7,918 nucleotides of DNA from Lentzea sp. (GTDB taxonomy: Bacteria > Actinomycetota > Actinomycetes > Mycobacteriales > Pseudonocardiaceae). Each line of letters begins with the position of its first letter. Positions within the stretch are counted from its first letter, which is position 1. A program made the translations under genes and the position numbers. Location of the stretch: NCBI GenBank assembly GCA_030146905.1, contig JASLAV010001171.1:1-7918 (forward strand). Reading direction: 5' to 3'. Below are positions 1 through 6,106 of the stretch, in pieces. The notes below the pieces were generated by a model. The model was not told the DNA's origin. It ran no database searches and worked only from the letters and a program-made list of their open reading frames with translations.

Positions 1-180
1 CCCCGGCTCCCTGCCCGTGACGGAGCCCGCGACGGCGACGACCGACCGCTCCTGGTCGCGGTAGTCGTGCAGCACCACCTCGCAGCTGCGCCCGAAGGTC
101 GCCGCGATGCCCTCCAGCACGGGGGACAACGCGGCGAACACCGCGTCCGCGGTGGCGGTACTCGTTGTTCGGTCAGGCAC
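1..180 (-). CDS. YheO-like PAS-domain transcriptional regulator, N-terminal part only
   Basis: Only the first 60 codons are present; the gene runs off the left edge. The start is a GTG at 180-178, preceded by a GGAGG ribosome site (complement of 185-189). The protein opens with a short Thr/Ala-rich segment. It then shows the hallmark of the YheO-type PAS domain: LSPVLEGIAATFG at residues 18-30, CEVVLHDY at 33-40 and VAGSVTGREPG at 50-60. In this family the PAS-like domain is followed by a C-terminal helix-turn-helix, giving a cytoplasmic DNA-binding regulator of about 200-230 residues; that half is not visible here. The ligand is generally unknown. The gene is co-directional with the crotonase gene upstream of it (56-bp gap) but has its own upstream repeats, so it may be transcribed independently. 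The family call is good; the regulatory target is unknown. Confidence 0.8.
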   Translation of the reverse strand, partial: MPDRTTSTATADAVFAALSPVLEGIAATFGRSCEVVLHDYRDQERSVVAVAGSVTGREPG

Positions 181-193
181 GACACCTCCAGGT

Positions 194-221
194 CTGAACA
201 AACTGTCAGATGCTGGACAAA
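194..221 (-). promoter_or_regulatory. Direct repeats upstream of the YheO-type regulator
   Basis: CTGAACAAA (194-202) and CTGGACAAA (213-221) are direct repeats matching at 8 of 9 bases, with start positions 19 bp apart. A small inverted repeat, TCTGA/TCAGA (193-197 and 206-210), overlaps them. They fill the short gap before the GTG start at 180. On the minus strand each copy reads TTTGTNCAG, so one may also serve as a -35-like element. The repeats are seen directly; a role as an operator or autoregulatory site is inferred. Confidence 0.3.
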
Positions 222-236
222 GTGTCGCACACGATC

Positions 237-1064
237 TCAGGACCGTGCGACGCGGCGCAGGAGTCCTTCCAGATCACGCTCGCCCTCCGGCGTCTGAGCG
301 CCCGCGACGAGGGCTCCGCTCATGAGCCGCTGGGCGGCCGGACGCGAGACCAGCGACGCCCACGCGTCGTTCTCGGTGACGAGCCCGCCGCCGAAGTCGG
401 TGGGCGGCAGCGCGCGCTTCGCGGCGGCGATCACCCCGTCGGCGAGCGAGGCGATGCCGTGGGCGACCCGGCTGACGTGCTCGTCGAGCTCGGCGGCGGG
501 CACGGCCCTGTTGATCCAGCCGTAGGCCGCCGCGGTCCTCGCGTCGACCAGGTCGCCGGTGAGGACCAGTTCCAGCGCGCGGTTGCGGCCGACCCGGTCG
601 CGCAGGTACTGGGTGGCGCCGCCGCCGGGCGTGATGCCCATGAGCGACTCGATCTGGCCGAGCCCCGCGGTCTCCTCGGCGGCGAACGCCATGTCCGCCG
701 CGGCGACGAACTCCGCACCACCGCCGCGGGCCTTGCCGGCGAGCTTCACGATCGTCACCTGCGGCTGGTGCCGGAGCAGCTCTCCGGTGGCCTGGAAGAC
801 GTTCACGCCCTCCGGCGCGGAGGCGGCGAGCTCCTCCAGGACGTCGCGCTGGTCGAGGATGCCGATGTCCACGTGGGCGAGGAAGAACTCGGGGTTCGCG
901 CTCTCGAACACGATCACCTTCACCGAGCCGTCGTCTTCCAGCTCCTTCAGCAGGTCGCGCAGCTCGCGCATCGTCGTGGCGCCGAGCGCGTTCACCGGAG
1001 GGTTGTCGAACACGACCGTCAGCACGCCGTCGTCGGTGCTCGTGTGCAGCGTGGAGGGAGTCAT
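237..1064 (-). CDS. Enoyl-CoA hydratase/isomerase (crotonase) family protein
   Basis: This 275-residue cytoplasmic protein has the length and fold signature of the crotonase superfamily, which acts on acyl-CoA thioesters. Visible motifs are DNPPVNAL (20-27), the first oxyanion segment FFLAHVD (60-66), the second oxyanion loop GKARGGGAE (110-118), and LGQIESLMGITPGGGATQYL (135-154). By position relative to rat enoyl-CoA hydratase, Glu118 and Glu139 correspond to the two catalytic glutamates, and Ala63 and Gly115 to the oxyanion NH donors. The usual AGxD motif reads AHVD, so the Gly is replaced by His64. Both glutamates fit a hydratase or a related isomerase/hydrolase; the substrate cannot be read. 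The ATG at 1064 has only a weak ribosome site. The gene is divergent from an HxlR regulator across a strong palindrome, which makes it that regulator's likely target. Confidence 0.88.
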   Translation of the reverse strand: MTPSTLHTSTDDGVLTVVFDNPPVNALGATTMRELRDLLKELEDDGSVKVIVFESANPEFFLAHVDIGILDQRDVLEELAASAPEGVNVFQATGELLRHQPQVTIVKLAGKARGGGAEFVAAADMAFAAEETAGLGQIESLMGITPGGGATQYLRDRVGRNRALELVLTGDLVDARTAAAYGWINRAVPAAELDEHVSRVAHGIASLADGVIAAAKRALPPTDFGGGLVTENDAWASLVSRPAAQRLMSGALVAGAQTPEGERDLEGLLRRVARS

Positions 1065-1078
1065 GGAGATCCGTTCAG

Positions 1079-1101
1079 CTAGGTATTCGATGAATACCTA
1101 G
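1079..1101. promoter_or_regulatory. 23-bp palindromic operator between crotonase and HxlR genes
   Basis: Perfect 10-bp arms, CTAGGTATTC (1079-1088) and GAATACCTAG (1092-1101), surround a GAT centre. The site starts 14 bp upstream of the crotonase ATG and lies about 70 bp upstream of the HxlR start. It is AT-rich compared with its surroundings. HxlR proteins bind such dyads as dimers and often control a divergent neighbour, so this is the best candidate operator for both genes. An extended -10-like TGCTAGCCT lies next to it at 1114-1122 on the plus strand. Confidence 0.7.
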
Positions 1102-1171
1102 GGTCCGATCTGCTGCTAGCCTCGCGCAAGAACGCACTTTCAGGGCACCAGGGATGCTGGAGGACACCACC

Positions 1172-1558
1172 GTGACGGGAACCGAGCCGGCGGGGTACGT
1201 CTTCAGCCCCGACTGCCCGAGCAGGCCGATCCTCGACCAGATCGCCGACAAGTGGTCGATGATGGTCATGGCCGTGCTGGAGGAGCCGACCCGCTTCAAC
1301 GAGCTGAAACGACGGCTCGGCGGTGTGACGCAACGGGTTCTCACGCAGACCCTCCGCCGCCTGGAGCGCAACGGCATGATCCGGCGCACCGTGCTGCCGA
1401 CCTCCCCGGTCGGGGTCGTGTACTCGTTGACGCCGATGGGGGAGTCGTTGCGGGGCCCGTTCGGCCACCTCTACGCCTGGACCGTCGAGCACAGCGAGCA
1501 GATCCAGGGGTGTCAGCGGGAGTACGACGAGAATCTGGACGCGGTGCCGAAGGTCTGA
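1172..1558 (+). CDS. HxlR-family winged-helix transcriptional regulator
   Basis: This small cytoplasmic DNA-binding protein is 128 residues long from the GTG at 1172. That GTG follows a CTGGAGG ribosome site at 1157-1163 with an 8-nt spacer. An in-frame ATG at 1154 would add six residues but has no comparable site. HxlR features are CPSRPILDQIADKW (15-28), the helix-turn-helix RFNELKRRLGGVTQRVLTQTLRRLERNGMI (41-70) and the wing around residues 71-92 ending LTPMGESL. Cys15 sits where thiol-based sensors of this family (for example YodB and HypR) carry their redox cysteine, and Cys114 is a second thiol. Redox or electrophile sensing is therefore possible but not shown. The gene is divergent from the crotonase gene with a 23-bp palindrome between them, and it ends in a terminator shared with the GH127 gene. 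Confidence 0.9.
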   Translation: MTGTEPAGYVFSPDCPSRPILDQIADKWSMMVMAVLEEPTRFNELKRRLGGVTQRVLTQTLRRLERNGMIRRTVLPTSPVGVVYSLTPMGESLRGPFGHLYAWTVEHSEQIQGCQREYDENLDAVPKV

Positions 1559-1563
1559 GCCAG

Positions 1564-1597
1564 CGGTGGTGCCGGCGCCGAGGTGCCGGCACCACCG
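1564..1597. terminator. Bidirectional hairpin terminator between HxlR and GH127 genes
   Basis: A perfect 13-bp stem pairs CGGTGGTGCCGGC (1564-1576) with GCCGGCACCACCG (1585-1597) around an 8-nt loop. It lies 5 nt after the HxlR stop and 9 nt after the stop of the convergent GH127 gene. The T tract is weak, as is common in actinomycete terminators. Confidence 0.8.
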
Positions 1598-1606
1598 TTG
1601 GCCGCG

Positions 1607-3925
1607 TCAGTTGGCGACCAGCCGCCACCGGTTGTCCGCGCTGCCGTTGTCCGAGTCCTGCACGACCTGCGCACCGGCGCTGGCAGACCCGTTGAGAACG
1701 CCGAGCAGCTTGCCGCTGTTGGCGTTGCGGACCTTGTGGGTGCCGTCGCCGTTGGCGATGAGCGTCCACCGGTGGTCGGCGGTGCCGGTGTCGCCCCACT
1801 GCAGGACGCGGGCGTTGTCTGCGGTCGACATGTTCTCGACGCCCAGCACCTTGCCGCTGTGGACGTTGCGCAGCCGCACGTCGGACCCGTCGGTGATCAG
1901 CTGCCAGTTGTGGTCGGCTGTGCCGCTGTCGTGCCACTGCACGGCGAGTCCACCGTCCGAAGTGGACATGTTCTGGATGCCCAGCACCATGCCGGTGCCG
2001 GCGTTGACCAGACGGTAGCTGGTCGCGCCGCCACCGCCGGTGTTCCAGTAGACGGTGTAGTTGAAGCCGTGCGCGTCGTGGAACGGGCCGAGGTTCACCC
2101 GCGTCCCGTTCGCCGTCGCGGTGAACGCCAGCGACGACGTGCTGGTGCGGGTGACCGAACTGACGTCGAGCGAGGGCAACGACGACAGGGTCGTGTTGCC
2201 GTAGTTGCCCGCCAGCACGGCCGGGCCGTAGGTGAGTGCGATGACGTTGGTGTTGTCGTTGGCGGGCTGGGCGATCACGCGCATCGGCAGTCGCAGGGTC
2301 ACCACGTCGCCGGGCGTCCACGATCGCGTCAGCGAGGCGTAGGTGCCGGGTGTGGTGGTGGTGACGTTCTGCGCGGCGCCGTTGACGCTGATGGTCGCGC
2401 CCGTGGTCCAGGCGGGGATGCGGAACCTCATCGTCCACGACCCGCCCGCGTTGCCGGTGACGGTGAACGTCGTGGTGTCGCTCGCCGGGTAGGTCGTGCT
2501 CTGGGTGACGGTGATGCCGCGCGACGACCACGTCAGCACCGACGGTGCGTACAGGTTCACGGTGAGCGTGGTGCCGTTGAAGAAGTAGATCGAGTCGGCG
2601 AGCTTGGTGTTGGTCTCCAGCGCAGTGCCCTGGCAGCACCAGAACGTGGTGTAGTCCGTGCTCCAGTTGCCGCCGCCCCACGCGGGGCCGGTGTTGCCGC
2701 GCCGGTGACCGGGGTTGAGGCCGGTGAAGTAGCAGATGTGACCGTGGCCGTCCGCCGGGTTCTGCTGGCCGATCAGGTGGTTGAGCAGGGCGCGCTCGTA
2801 GTAGTCGAAGTAGGCGGCCCTGCCGGGGTCTGTCAGCCACAGCTCACGGGTCAGGTCGAGCATGTTGTAGGTGTTGCACGCCTCGCACGCGTCGGTGCTC
2901 AGGTACCCGGCGATGGCGTTGGGCGCGCGGAAGTGCTCGGCCTGGCTGTTGCCGCCGATGACGTAGGTGTGTGCGCCGACGGTGATGTTCCAGGCGTTGA
3001 GCGCGATGTCGCGGTAGCGGGTGGTGCCCGTCGCCTTGTACTCGCGGGCCGCGCCGATCCACTTCGGCACCTGCGTGTTGGCGTGCAGGCCGTTCAGCCG
3101 GTCCTGGTTGGACGCCAGCGGGTCGAACACGGCCGCGTGGTCGAACCGCTGGGCCGTCGTCAGCCAGCGGGCGTCGCCCGTCTGCTGGTACAGGTCGGCG
3201 AGCACCGCGTTCATGCCGCCGAACTCGGTGCCCAGGACGCTCTGCATCCGGCTGTAGGACAACCGGGCCGTGCGCCAGTCGACCCAGCCGGCTAGGCGCA
3301 GCAGCACGTCCCGCGCCTGGGTGTTGCCGATGAGGCGCCAGGCGTCCAGCAACCCGGCCAGGGTCTTGTGCAGCGAGTAGTACGACACGGCCTTGGGCGA
3401 GCCCGCCTCCAGCGCGTCGAAGTCCGACTCCGGGAAGCCCGCCAGGTAACCGGTGGTGAACCCGGCCGTCGCGTTGTTCGCCTGGCACTTGGCCAGTTCG
3501 GCGACCATGTAGTTGGCCCTGTCGCGGCACGTCGTGTCGCCCAGGACCGCCCACGCCTGGGCCCAGGCCGTGAGGAAGTGCCCCTGGCTGTGCGTGCGGA
3601 ACGGGAAGTTCGGGGCCTCCCAGCCGCCCAGCGCCGCGGCACCGCCGGTCGAGAGCCGGTGGTTGGCGCGGAAGTTGTAGAGCAGGCGGTCGACGTCGAC
3701 GAACCGCAGGTAGGACAACGTCCTGTTCTGGTTGTCCATCCACCGGCCCGGCGTCAGCCGGACCTCGGACAGGTCGAACGCGGAGGCCGACACGCCCGCG
3801 TCGCCGCGGACCGGTGGCACCGCGGCCGCCTGCGCGGGACTCGGCGTCAGCGCCGGCGCGGCGGTCGCCAGTGCGGCCACCCCCGCGGCCTGCAGAAGCC
3901 TGCGTCGACTCAACGATGAGGACAT
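1607..3925 (-). CDS. Tat-exported GH127-type beta-L-arabinofuranosidase with ricin-B lectin domain
   Basis: This 772-residue secreted enzyme probably cleaves terminal beta-L-arabinofuranosyl units from plant glycans or glycoproteins. The N-terminus has a twin-arginine motif (SRRRLLQ, 6-12), a hydrophobic stretch and a likely AQA cleavage site near residue 33. The barrel domain (about 50-445) carries the GH127 active site. Glu330 in GGNSQAEHF is the likely acid/base. Glu348 and Cys350 (CEAC, 347-350) with Cys430-Cys431 (FWCCQG) match the Zn ligands, and Cys430 matches the cysteine nucleophile known from HypBA1. Beta-sandwich regions follow (about 446-630). After a Gly4 linker, three ricin-type repeats (637-772) carry QW motifs at 663 and 709 and conserved Trp at 674, 720 and 767. 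Two of these repeats are visible in the DNA 138 bp apart (1773-1804 and 1911-1942). GGAG lies 6 nt before the ATG. The strict substrate remains inferred. Confidence 0.9.
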   Translation of the reverse strand: MSSSLSRRRLLQAAGVAALATAAPALTPSPAQAAAVPPVRGDAGVSASAFDLSEVRLTPGRWMDNQNRTLSYLRFVDVDRLLYNFRANHRLSTGGAAALGGWEAPNFPFRTHSQGHFLTAWAQAWAVLGDTTCRDRANYMVAELAKCQANNATAGFTTGYLAGFPESDFDALEAGSPKAVSYYSLHKTLAGLLDAWRLIGNTQARDVLLRLAGWVDWRTARLSYSRMQSVLGTEFGGMNAVLADLYQQTGDARWLTTAQRFDHAAVFDPLASNQDRLNGLHANTQVPKWIGAAREYKATGTTRYRDIALNAWNITVGAHTYVIGGNSQAEHFRAPNAIAGYLSTDACEACNTYNMLDLTRELWLTDPGRAAYFDYYERALLNHLIGQQNPADGHGHICYFTGLNPGHRRGNTGPAWGGGNWSTDYTTFWCCQGTALETNTKLADSIYFFNGTTLTVNLYAPSVLTWSSRGITVTQSTTYPASDTTTFTVTGNAGGSWTMRFRIPAWTTGATISVNGAAQNVTTTTPGTYASLTRSWTPGDVVTLRLPMRVIAQPANDNTNVIALTYGPAVLAGNYGNTTLSSLPSLDVSSVTRTSTSSLAFTATANGTRVNLGPFHDAHGFNYTVYWNTGGGGATSYRLVNAGTGMVLGIQNMSTSDGGLAVQWHDSGTADHNWQLITDGSDVRLRNVHSGKVLGVENMSTADNARVLQWGDTGTADHRWTLIANGDGTHKVRNANSGKLLGVLNGSASAGAQVVQDSDNGSADNRWRLVAN

Positions 3926-3961
3926 GGGGTGCTCCAGCCGCTCGGCAACGCTGCTGGTTCA

Positions 3962-3990
3962 GGTGTAGTCACACCGCCACGCGCAGTCAA
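3962..3990 (-). promoter_or_regulatory. Promoter of the GH127 gene
   Basis: On the minus strand, TTGACT (3990-3985) is followed after exactly 17 nt by TACACC (3967-3962), a good -35/-10 pair for the main actinomycete sigma factor. Transcription would start near 3955, giving a leader of about 30 nt containing the GGAG site at 3932-3935. The -35 box overlaps the operator described at 3988-4020, which implies repression by blocking polymerase. Confidence 0.65.
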
Positions 3991-4020
3991 CGCTAAATGT
4001 GAGCGTTAACTTTAGCGCTG
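3988..4020. promoter_or_regulatory. LacI-like operator overlapping the GH127 -35 box
   Basis: The core is TGTGAGCGTTAAC (3998-4010), which resembles the TGTGAGCG-type operators of LacI-family sugar repressors. It is framed by a 10-bp inverted repeat with one mismatch, CAACGCTAAA (3988-3997) and TTTAGCGCTG (4011-4020). A second nested inverted repeat is AACGCT (3989-3994) with AGCGTT (4002-4007). The repeats are seen directly; the regulator family is inferred from the motif. No LacI gene is in the window. Confidence 0.6.
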
Positions 4021-4042
4021 GGGTGGAGAGGGCTGCTGTGGA

Positions 4043-4056
4043 TGTTATCGCTCACA
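4043..4056. promoter_or_regulatory. Second LacI-like operator upstream of the GH127 gene
   Basis: TGTTATCGCTCACA here is, in reverse complement, TGTGAGCGATAACA. It matches the core at 3998-4010 in 12 of 13 positions, in the opposite orientation. The centres are about 46 bp apart, and this copy sits between the stop of the MmyB-like gene and the promoter. Two co-operating sites, possibly with looping, are inferred. Confidence 0.55.
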
Positions 4057-4059
4057 CGA

Positions 4060-4905
4060 TCAAGGCGAGTCGGTGCTGAAGGTCTGGGCGCCCAGCACGT
4101 TCAGCAACGCCAGCGCCTCGGCGTCGCGGGATCCGGCCGGCGCGCTGTAGAGCACCAGGTGCTGGTCGGAGTCCGTGAGCGCGAGGGAGTCGCAGTCGAC
4201 GGTGATCTTCCCGACGAGCGGGTGCTGGAACGACTTCGTGAGCACCCTCGCCGCCTGCACGTCGTGCCGCTCCCACAGCCGCGCGAACTCGGGGCTGCCT
4301 GCCATCAGCTCGTCCACGAGACCGGTCACCGCGGGATCGGACGGGTAGCGCGCGACCGTCGAGCGGAGCTCCATGACGACGTGGTGCCGGAACTCCGTGG
4401 AGTCGGAGACGCCGTACAGCGACCGGTCCGGGTCGAGGAACGCGCGGCGCGCGAGGTTGCGGTCCCGCGGGGCGAGCTCGCGGAAGTCCTCCATGAGCGC
4501 GGCCATGAGGTCGTTGCACGCCAGCACCTCGAACGTCGCGGAGATGACGAGTCCCGCCGTCCCCGGCAGCCGGTCGAGCAGCGCGAGGATGCTCGGGCGG
4601 ACGTCGCGGCGGTGCAGGCCGGAACGGTTCGGCGCGGTGCCCGCGAGGACGTGGAGGTGACCGGACTCGGAGTCGGTGAGCAGCAGGGCGCTCGCGATCC
4701 CCGCGAGGACCTCCGCCGACGGGCGCGGCGCGCGGCCCTGTTCGAGGCGGACGTAGTACTCCGTGGAGATGTGGGCGAGGACCGCCACCTCCTCGCGGCG
4801 CAGGCCGGGCGTCCGGCGGCGCGGGCCGGACGGCAGGCCGACGTCCTCCGGCCGTAGCCGCTCGCGGCGGGTGCGCAGGAACTCCCCGAGCTGCTGCTTG
4901 TCCAT
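4060..4905 (-). CDS. XRE-family regulator with MmyB-like ligand-binding domain (first copy)
   Basis: This 281-residue one-component regulator starts at the ATG at 4905 (MDKQQLGEFL). The N-terminal module reads LRTRRERLRPEDVGLP, then PGLRREEVAVLAHISTEYYVRLEQGR (33-58), the Cro/XRE helix-turn-helix. The MmyB-like ligand domain spans about 101-275, with VLACND (127-132), SPEFARLWERHDV (204-216), FQHPLVG (226-232) and a terminal LALLNVLG segment. This is standard length for the family, which is abundant in actinomycetes; bound ligands are mostly unknown (fatty-acid-like ligands have been proposed). There is no ribosome site, but a CATACT -10 box lies exactly 6 nt before the ATG, so the mRNA may be leaderless. 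It is divergent from the SDR gene (85-bp gap), its likely target. It is a paralogue of the gene at 6142-6966. Confidence 0.9.
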   Translation of the reverse strand: MDKQQLGEFLRTRRERLRPEDVGLPSGPRRRTPGLRREEVAVLAHISTEYYVRLEQGRAPRPSAEVLAGIASALLLTDSESGHLHVLAGTAPNRSGLHRRDVRPSILALLDRLPGTAGLVISATFEVLACNDLMAALMEDFRELAPRDRNLARRAFLDPDRSLYGVSDSTEFRHHVVMELRSTVARYPSDPAVTGLVDELMAGSPEFARLWERHDVQAARVLTKSFQHPLVGKITVDCDSLALTDSDQHLVLYSAPAGSRDAEALALLNVLGAQTFSTDSP

Positions 4906-4911
4906 GAAACG

Positions 4912-4941
4912 AGTATGGCCGTCGCCCGGTGGCGGAGCCTG
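4912..4941 (-). promoter_or_regulatory. Probable leaderless promoter of the first MmyB-like regulator
   Basis: On the minus strand, CAGGCT (4941-4936) is followed after 18 nt by CATACT (4917-4912) and, after 6 nt, by the ATG at 4905. Transcription would begin at or next to the A of the start codon. The same GGCT-N18-CANACT-N6-start spacing recurs before the second MmyB-like gene, which supports the call. Confidence 0.5.
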
Positions 4942-4955
4942 GTACCGCTTGTACC
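4941..4955. promoter_or_regulatory. Inverted repeat between the first MmyB-like regulator and SDR
   Basis: GGTAC (4941-4945), a 5-nt centre, then GTACC (4951-4955) form a perfect 5-N5-5 dyad. It abuts the regulator's -35 box, sharing one base, and lies 35 bp upstream of the SDR start, so a bound dimer could affect both genes. Its position relative to the regulator start is identical to that of the dyad at 6092-6106. Operator function is inferred. Confidence 0.5.
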
Positions 4956-4990
4956 TGTATCCGGTCAGCGGAGACATCGACTCTATTGGC

Positions 4991-5776
4991 ATGACGAACA
5001 ACGACAACGACCCCCGCTCGATCGGCCTGCTCACCGGCAAGGTCGTGCTGATCACCGGTGCCAGCCGCGGGATCGGTGCGGCCGCCGCCCGGCTCTTCTC
5101 CCAGGAGGGTGCCGCCGTCGTGCTCGCCGCTCGTGGCACCGACGCCCTCGACACCGTCGTCGAGGAGATCAGGGCCGGTGGCGGCACCGCCGACGCGGTC
5201 GCCGTGGACCTCGCCGACCCGGCGAGCATCCGCGCCGCGGTCGACAGGGCGGAGGAGCTGCACGGCCGTCTCGACGGCGCCTTCAACAACGGCGCGGCGA
5301 TCCAGCAGCCCGGCCCGCTCGACCAGACGAGCGACGAGGACATCGACCGGCAGTTCGCGGTGAACTTCCGCGGGCACTGGACCGCGATGAACGCGGAAGC
5401 GGCTTTGATGCGCCGCGGTGGAGGCGGCGCCATCGTGAACACCTCCAGCATCGGCAGCCGCCGCGCCAACCCCGCGCTCCCCGCGTACGGAGCGATGAAG
5501 CGAGCGCTCAACAGCCTCACCGAGAGCGCGGCCGTGACGTGGGGCAGGGAAGGGATCAGGGTCAACGGCATCACCCCCGGCGGCACCGACACGACCATGA
5601 TCGAGGAGTGGGAGGCGGCCACCCCCGGCGTCACCGCGCACATCACGGCGTCGACCCCGCTCGGGAGGATGGCGGAACCGCGCGAGGTCGCCGAGGTGGC
5701 CGCCTGGCTGCTGAGCGACCGGGCGTCCATGGTGACCGGCGCGATCGTGCCGGTCGACGGCGGTGCGGGCGCCTGA
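4991..5776 (+). CDS. Short-chain dehydrogenase/reductase (classical SDR)
   Basis: This 261-residue cytoplasmic NAD(P)-dependent oxidoreductase has the normal length for classical SDRs. The Rossmann nucleotide site is TGASRGIG (22-29), with Asp73 in VDL and the FNNGA variant (98-102) of the usual NNAG motif. The catalytic set is complete: Asn125, Ser153, Tyr166 and Lys170 (YGAMK). The C-terminus has the usual VDGG (255-258). Arg26 in the glycine loop and Arg48 after the second strand suggest preference for NADP(H). The substrate cannot be deduced. The ATG at 4991 is the first start that keeps the whole fold; no ribosome site lies at a normal distance (GGAG is about 17 nt away). It is divergent from the first MmyB-like regulator and convergent with the tautomerase gene. 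Confidence 0.92.
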   Translation: MTNNDNDPRSIGLLTGKVVLITGASRGIGAAAARLFSQEGAAVVLAARGTDALDTVVEEIRAGGGTADAVAVDLADPASIRAAVDRAEELHGRLDGAFNNGAAIQQPGPLDQTSDEDIDRQFAVNFRGHWTAMNAEAALMRRGGGGAIVNTSSIGSRRANPALPAYGAMKRALNSLTESAAVTWGREGIRVNGITPGGTDTTMIEEWEAATPGVTAHITASTPLGRMAEPREVAEVAAWLLSDRASMVTGAIVPVDGGAGA

Positions 5777-5783
5777 CGGGTGA

Positions 5784-5807
5784 GCGGCGGCTCGGAGGAG
5801 CCGCCGC
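5784..5807. terminator. Bidirectional terminator between SDR and tautomerase genes
   Basis: A perfect 10-bp stem pairs GCGGCGGCTC (5784-5793) with GAGCCGCCGC (5798-5807) around a GGAG tetraloop. It is the only notable element in the 38-bp gap between the two convergent stop codons and starts 7 nt after the SDR stop. Confidence 0.8.
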
Positions 5808-5814
5808 CCGTTCG

Positions 5815-6021
5815 TCACCGCTGCTGGAGCTTGGCGAGGGTCAGGACCTCGCCCCGGATGCCCCAGCCGCCGTCGGCGACCTCGTCGACGAGGACCATCG
5901 TGTTGTCGCGCACGGCGTCGCCGAACGTGTCGGCGTAGAGGTCGGTGACCTTCTCGACGAGGGTCTGCTTCTGCTCGGCGGACAGCGTGCCCGCGGGGAC
6001 CTTCAGGTTGGCGAACGGCAT
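5815..6021 (-). CDS. Tautomerase-superfamily (4-oxalocrotonate tautomerase-like) small protein
   Basis: This 68-residue protein begins MPFANLKVPAGTLS. Removal of Met would expose Pro1, the catalytic base of the tautomerase superfamily. The usual pattern follows: SAEQKQTLVEKVTDLY (14-29), then the beta strand MVLVDEV (42-48) and GGWGIRGE (51-58), matching the GHFGIGGE end of classical 4-oxalocrotonate tautomerase. Such proteins form small oligomers and interconvert enol/keto or related acids. Oddly, by position, the two substrate-binding arginines of the classical enzyme (11 and 39) are replaced by Thr and Met, and Phe50 by Trp. The natural substrate is therefore probably not 2-hydroxymuconate. 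An ideal AAGGAG site lies 6 nt before the ATG. The gene is divergent from the second MmyB-like regulator (120-bp gap). Confidence 0.88.
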   Translation of the reverse strand: MPFANLKVPAGTLSAEQKQTLVEKVTDLYADTFGDAVRDNTMVLVDEVADGGWGIRGEVLTLAKLQQR

Positions 6022-6091
6022 GATGTGCTCCTTTTCGTTGTGGAGCCAGCATTTCCGGCGGGCGGGACCGGGACCAGTTGCCGTTTACCCC

Positions 6092-6106
6092 GGGGATGGC
6101 GTCCCC
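6092..6106. promoter_or_regulatory. Inverted repeat upstream of the second MmyB-like regulator
   Basis: GGGGA (6092-6096), centre TGGCG, then TCCCC (6102-6106) form a perfect 5-N5-5 dyad that shares one base with the regulator's -35 box. The geometry matches the dyad at 4941-4955 exactly. In the same 120-bp gap there is also a tandem GGGACC repeat (6064-6069 and 6070-6075). Operator function is inferred. Confidence 0.45.

Noticed and set aside
1154..1171. ATG at 1154 as the HxlR start
   Set aside because: It lacks a ribosome site, whereas the GTG at 1172 has GGAGG at ideal spacing. Six extra residues cannot be fully excluded.
1583..3295. Long open frame of 570 codons on the plus strand inside the GH127 gene
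   Set aside because: It is rich in Arg/Val/Gly with no recognisable fold and lies antisense to a gene with full active-site conservation; it is a typical high-GC shadow frame.
4060..4905. MmyB-like regulator as the direct repressor of the downstream GH127 gene in one operon
   Set aside because: The GH127 gene has its own promoter and LacI-type operators in the 134-bp gap, and the dyad found at the MmyB-like gene does not recur there.
4052..6052. 666-codon minus-strand open frame spanning the SDR and regulator genes
   Set aside because: It crosses three well-supported genes in other frames and its translation is low-complexity Arg/Pro/Ala without motifs.
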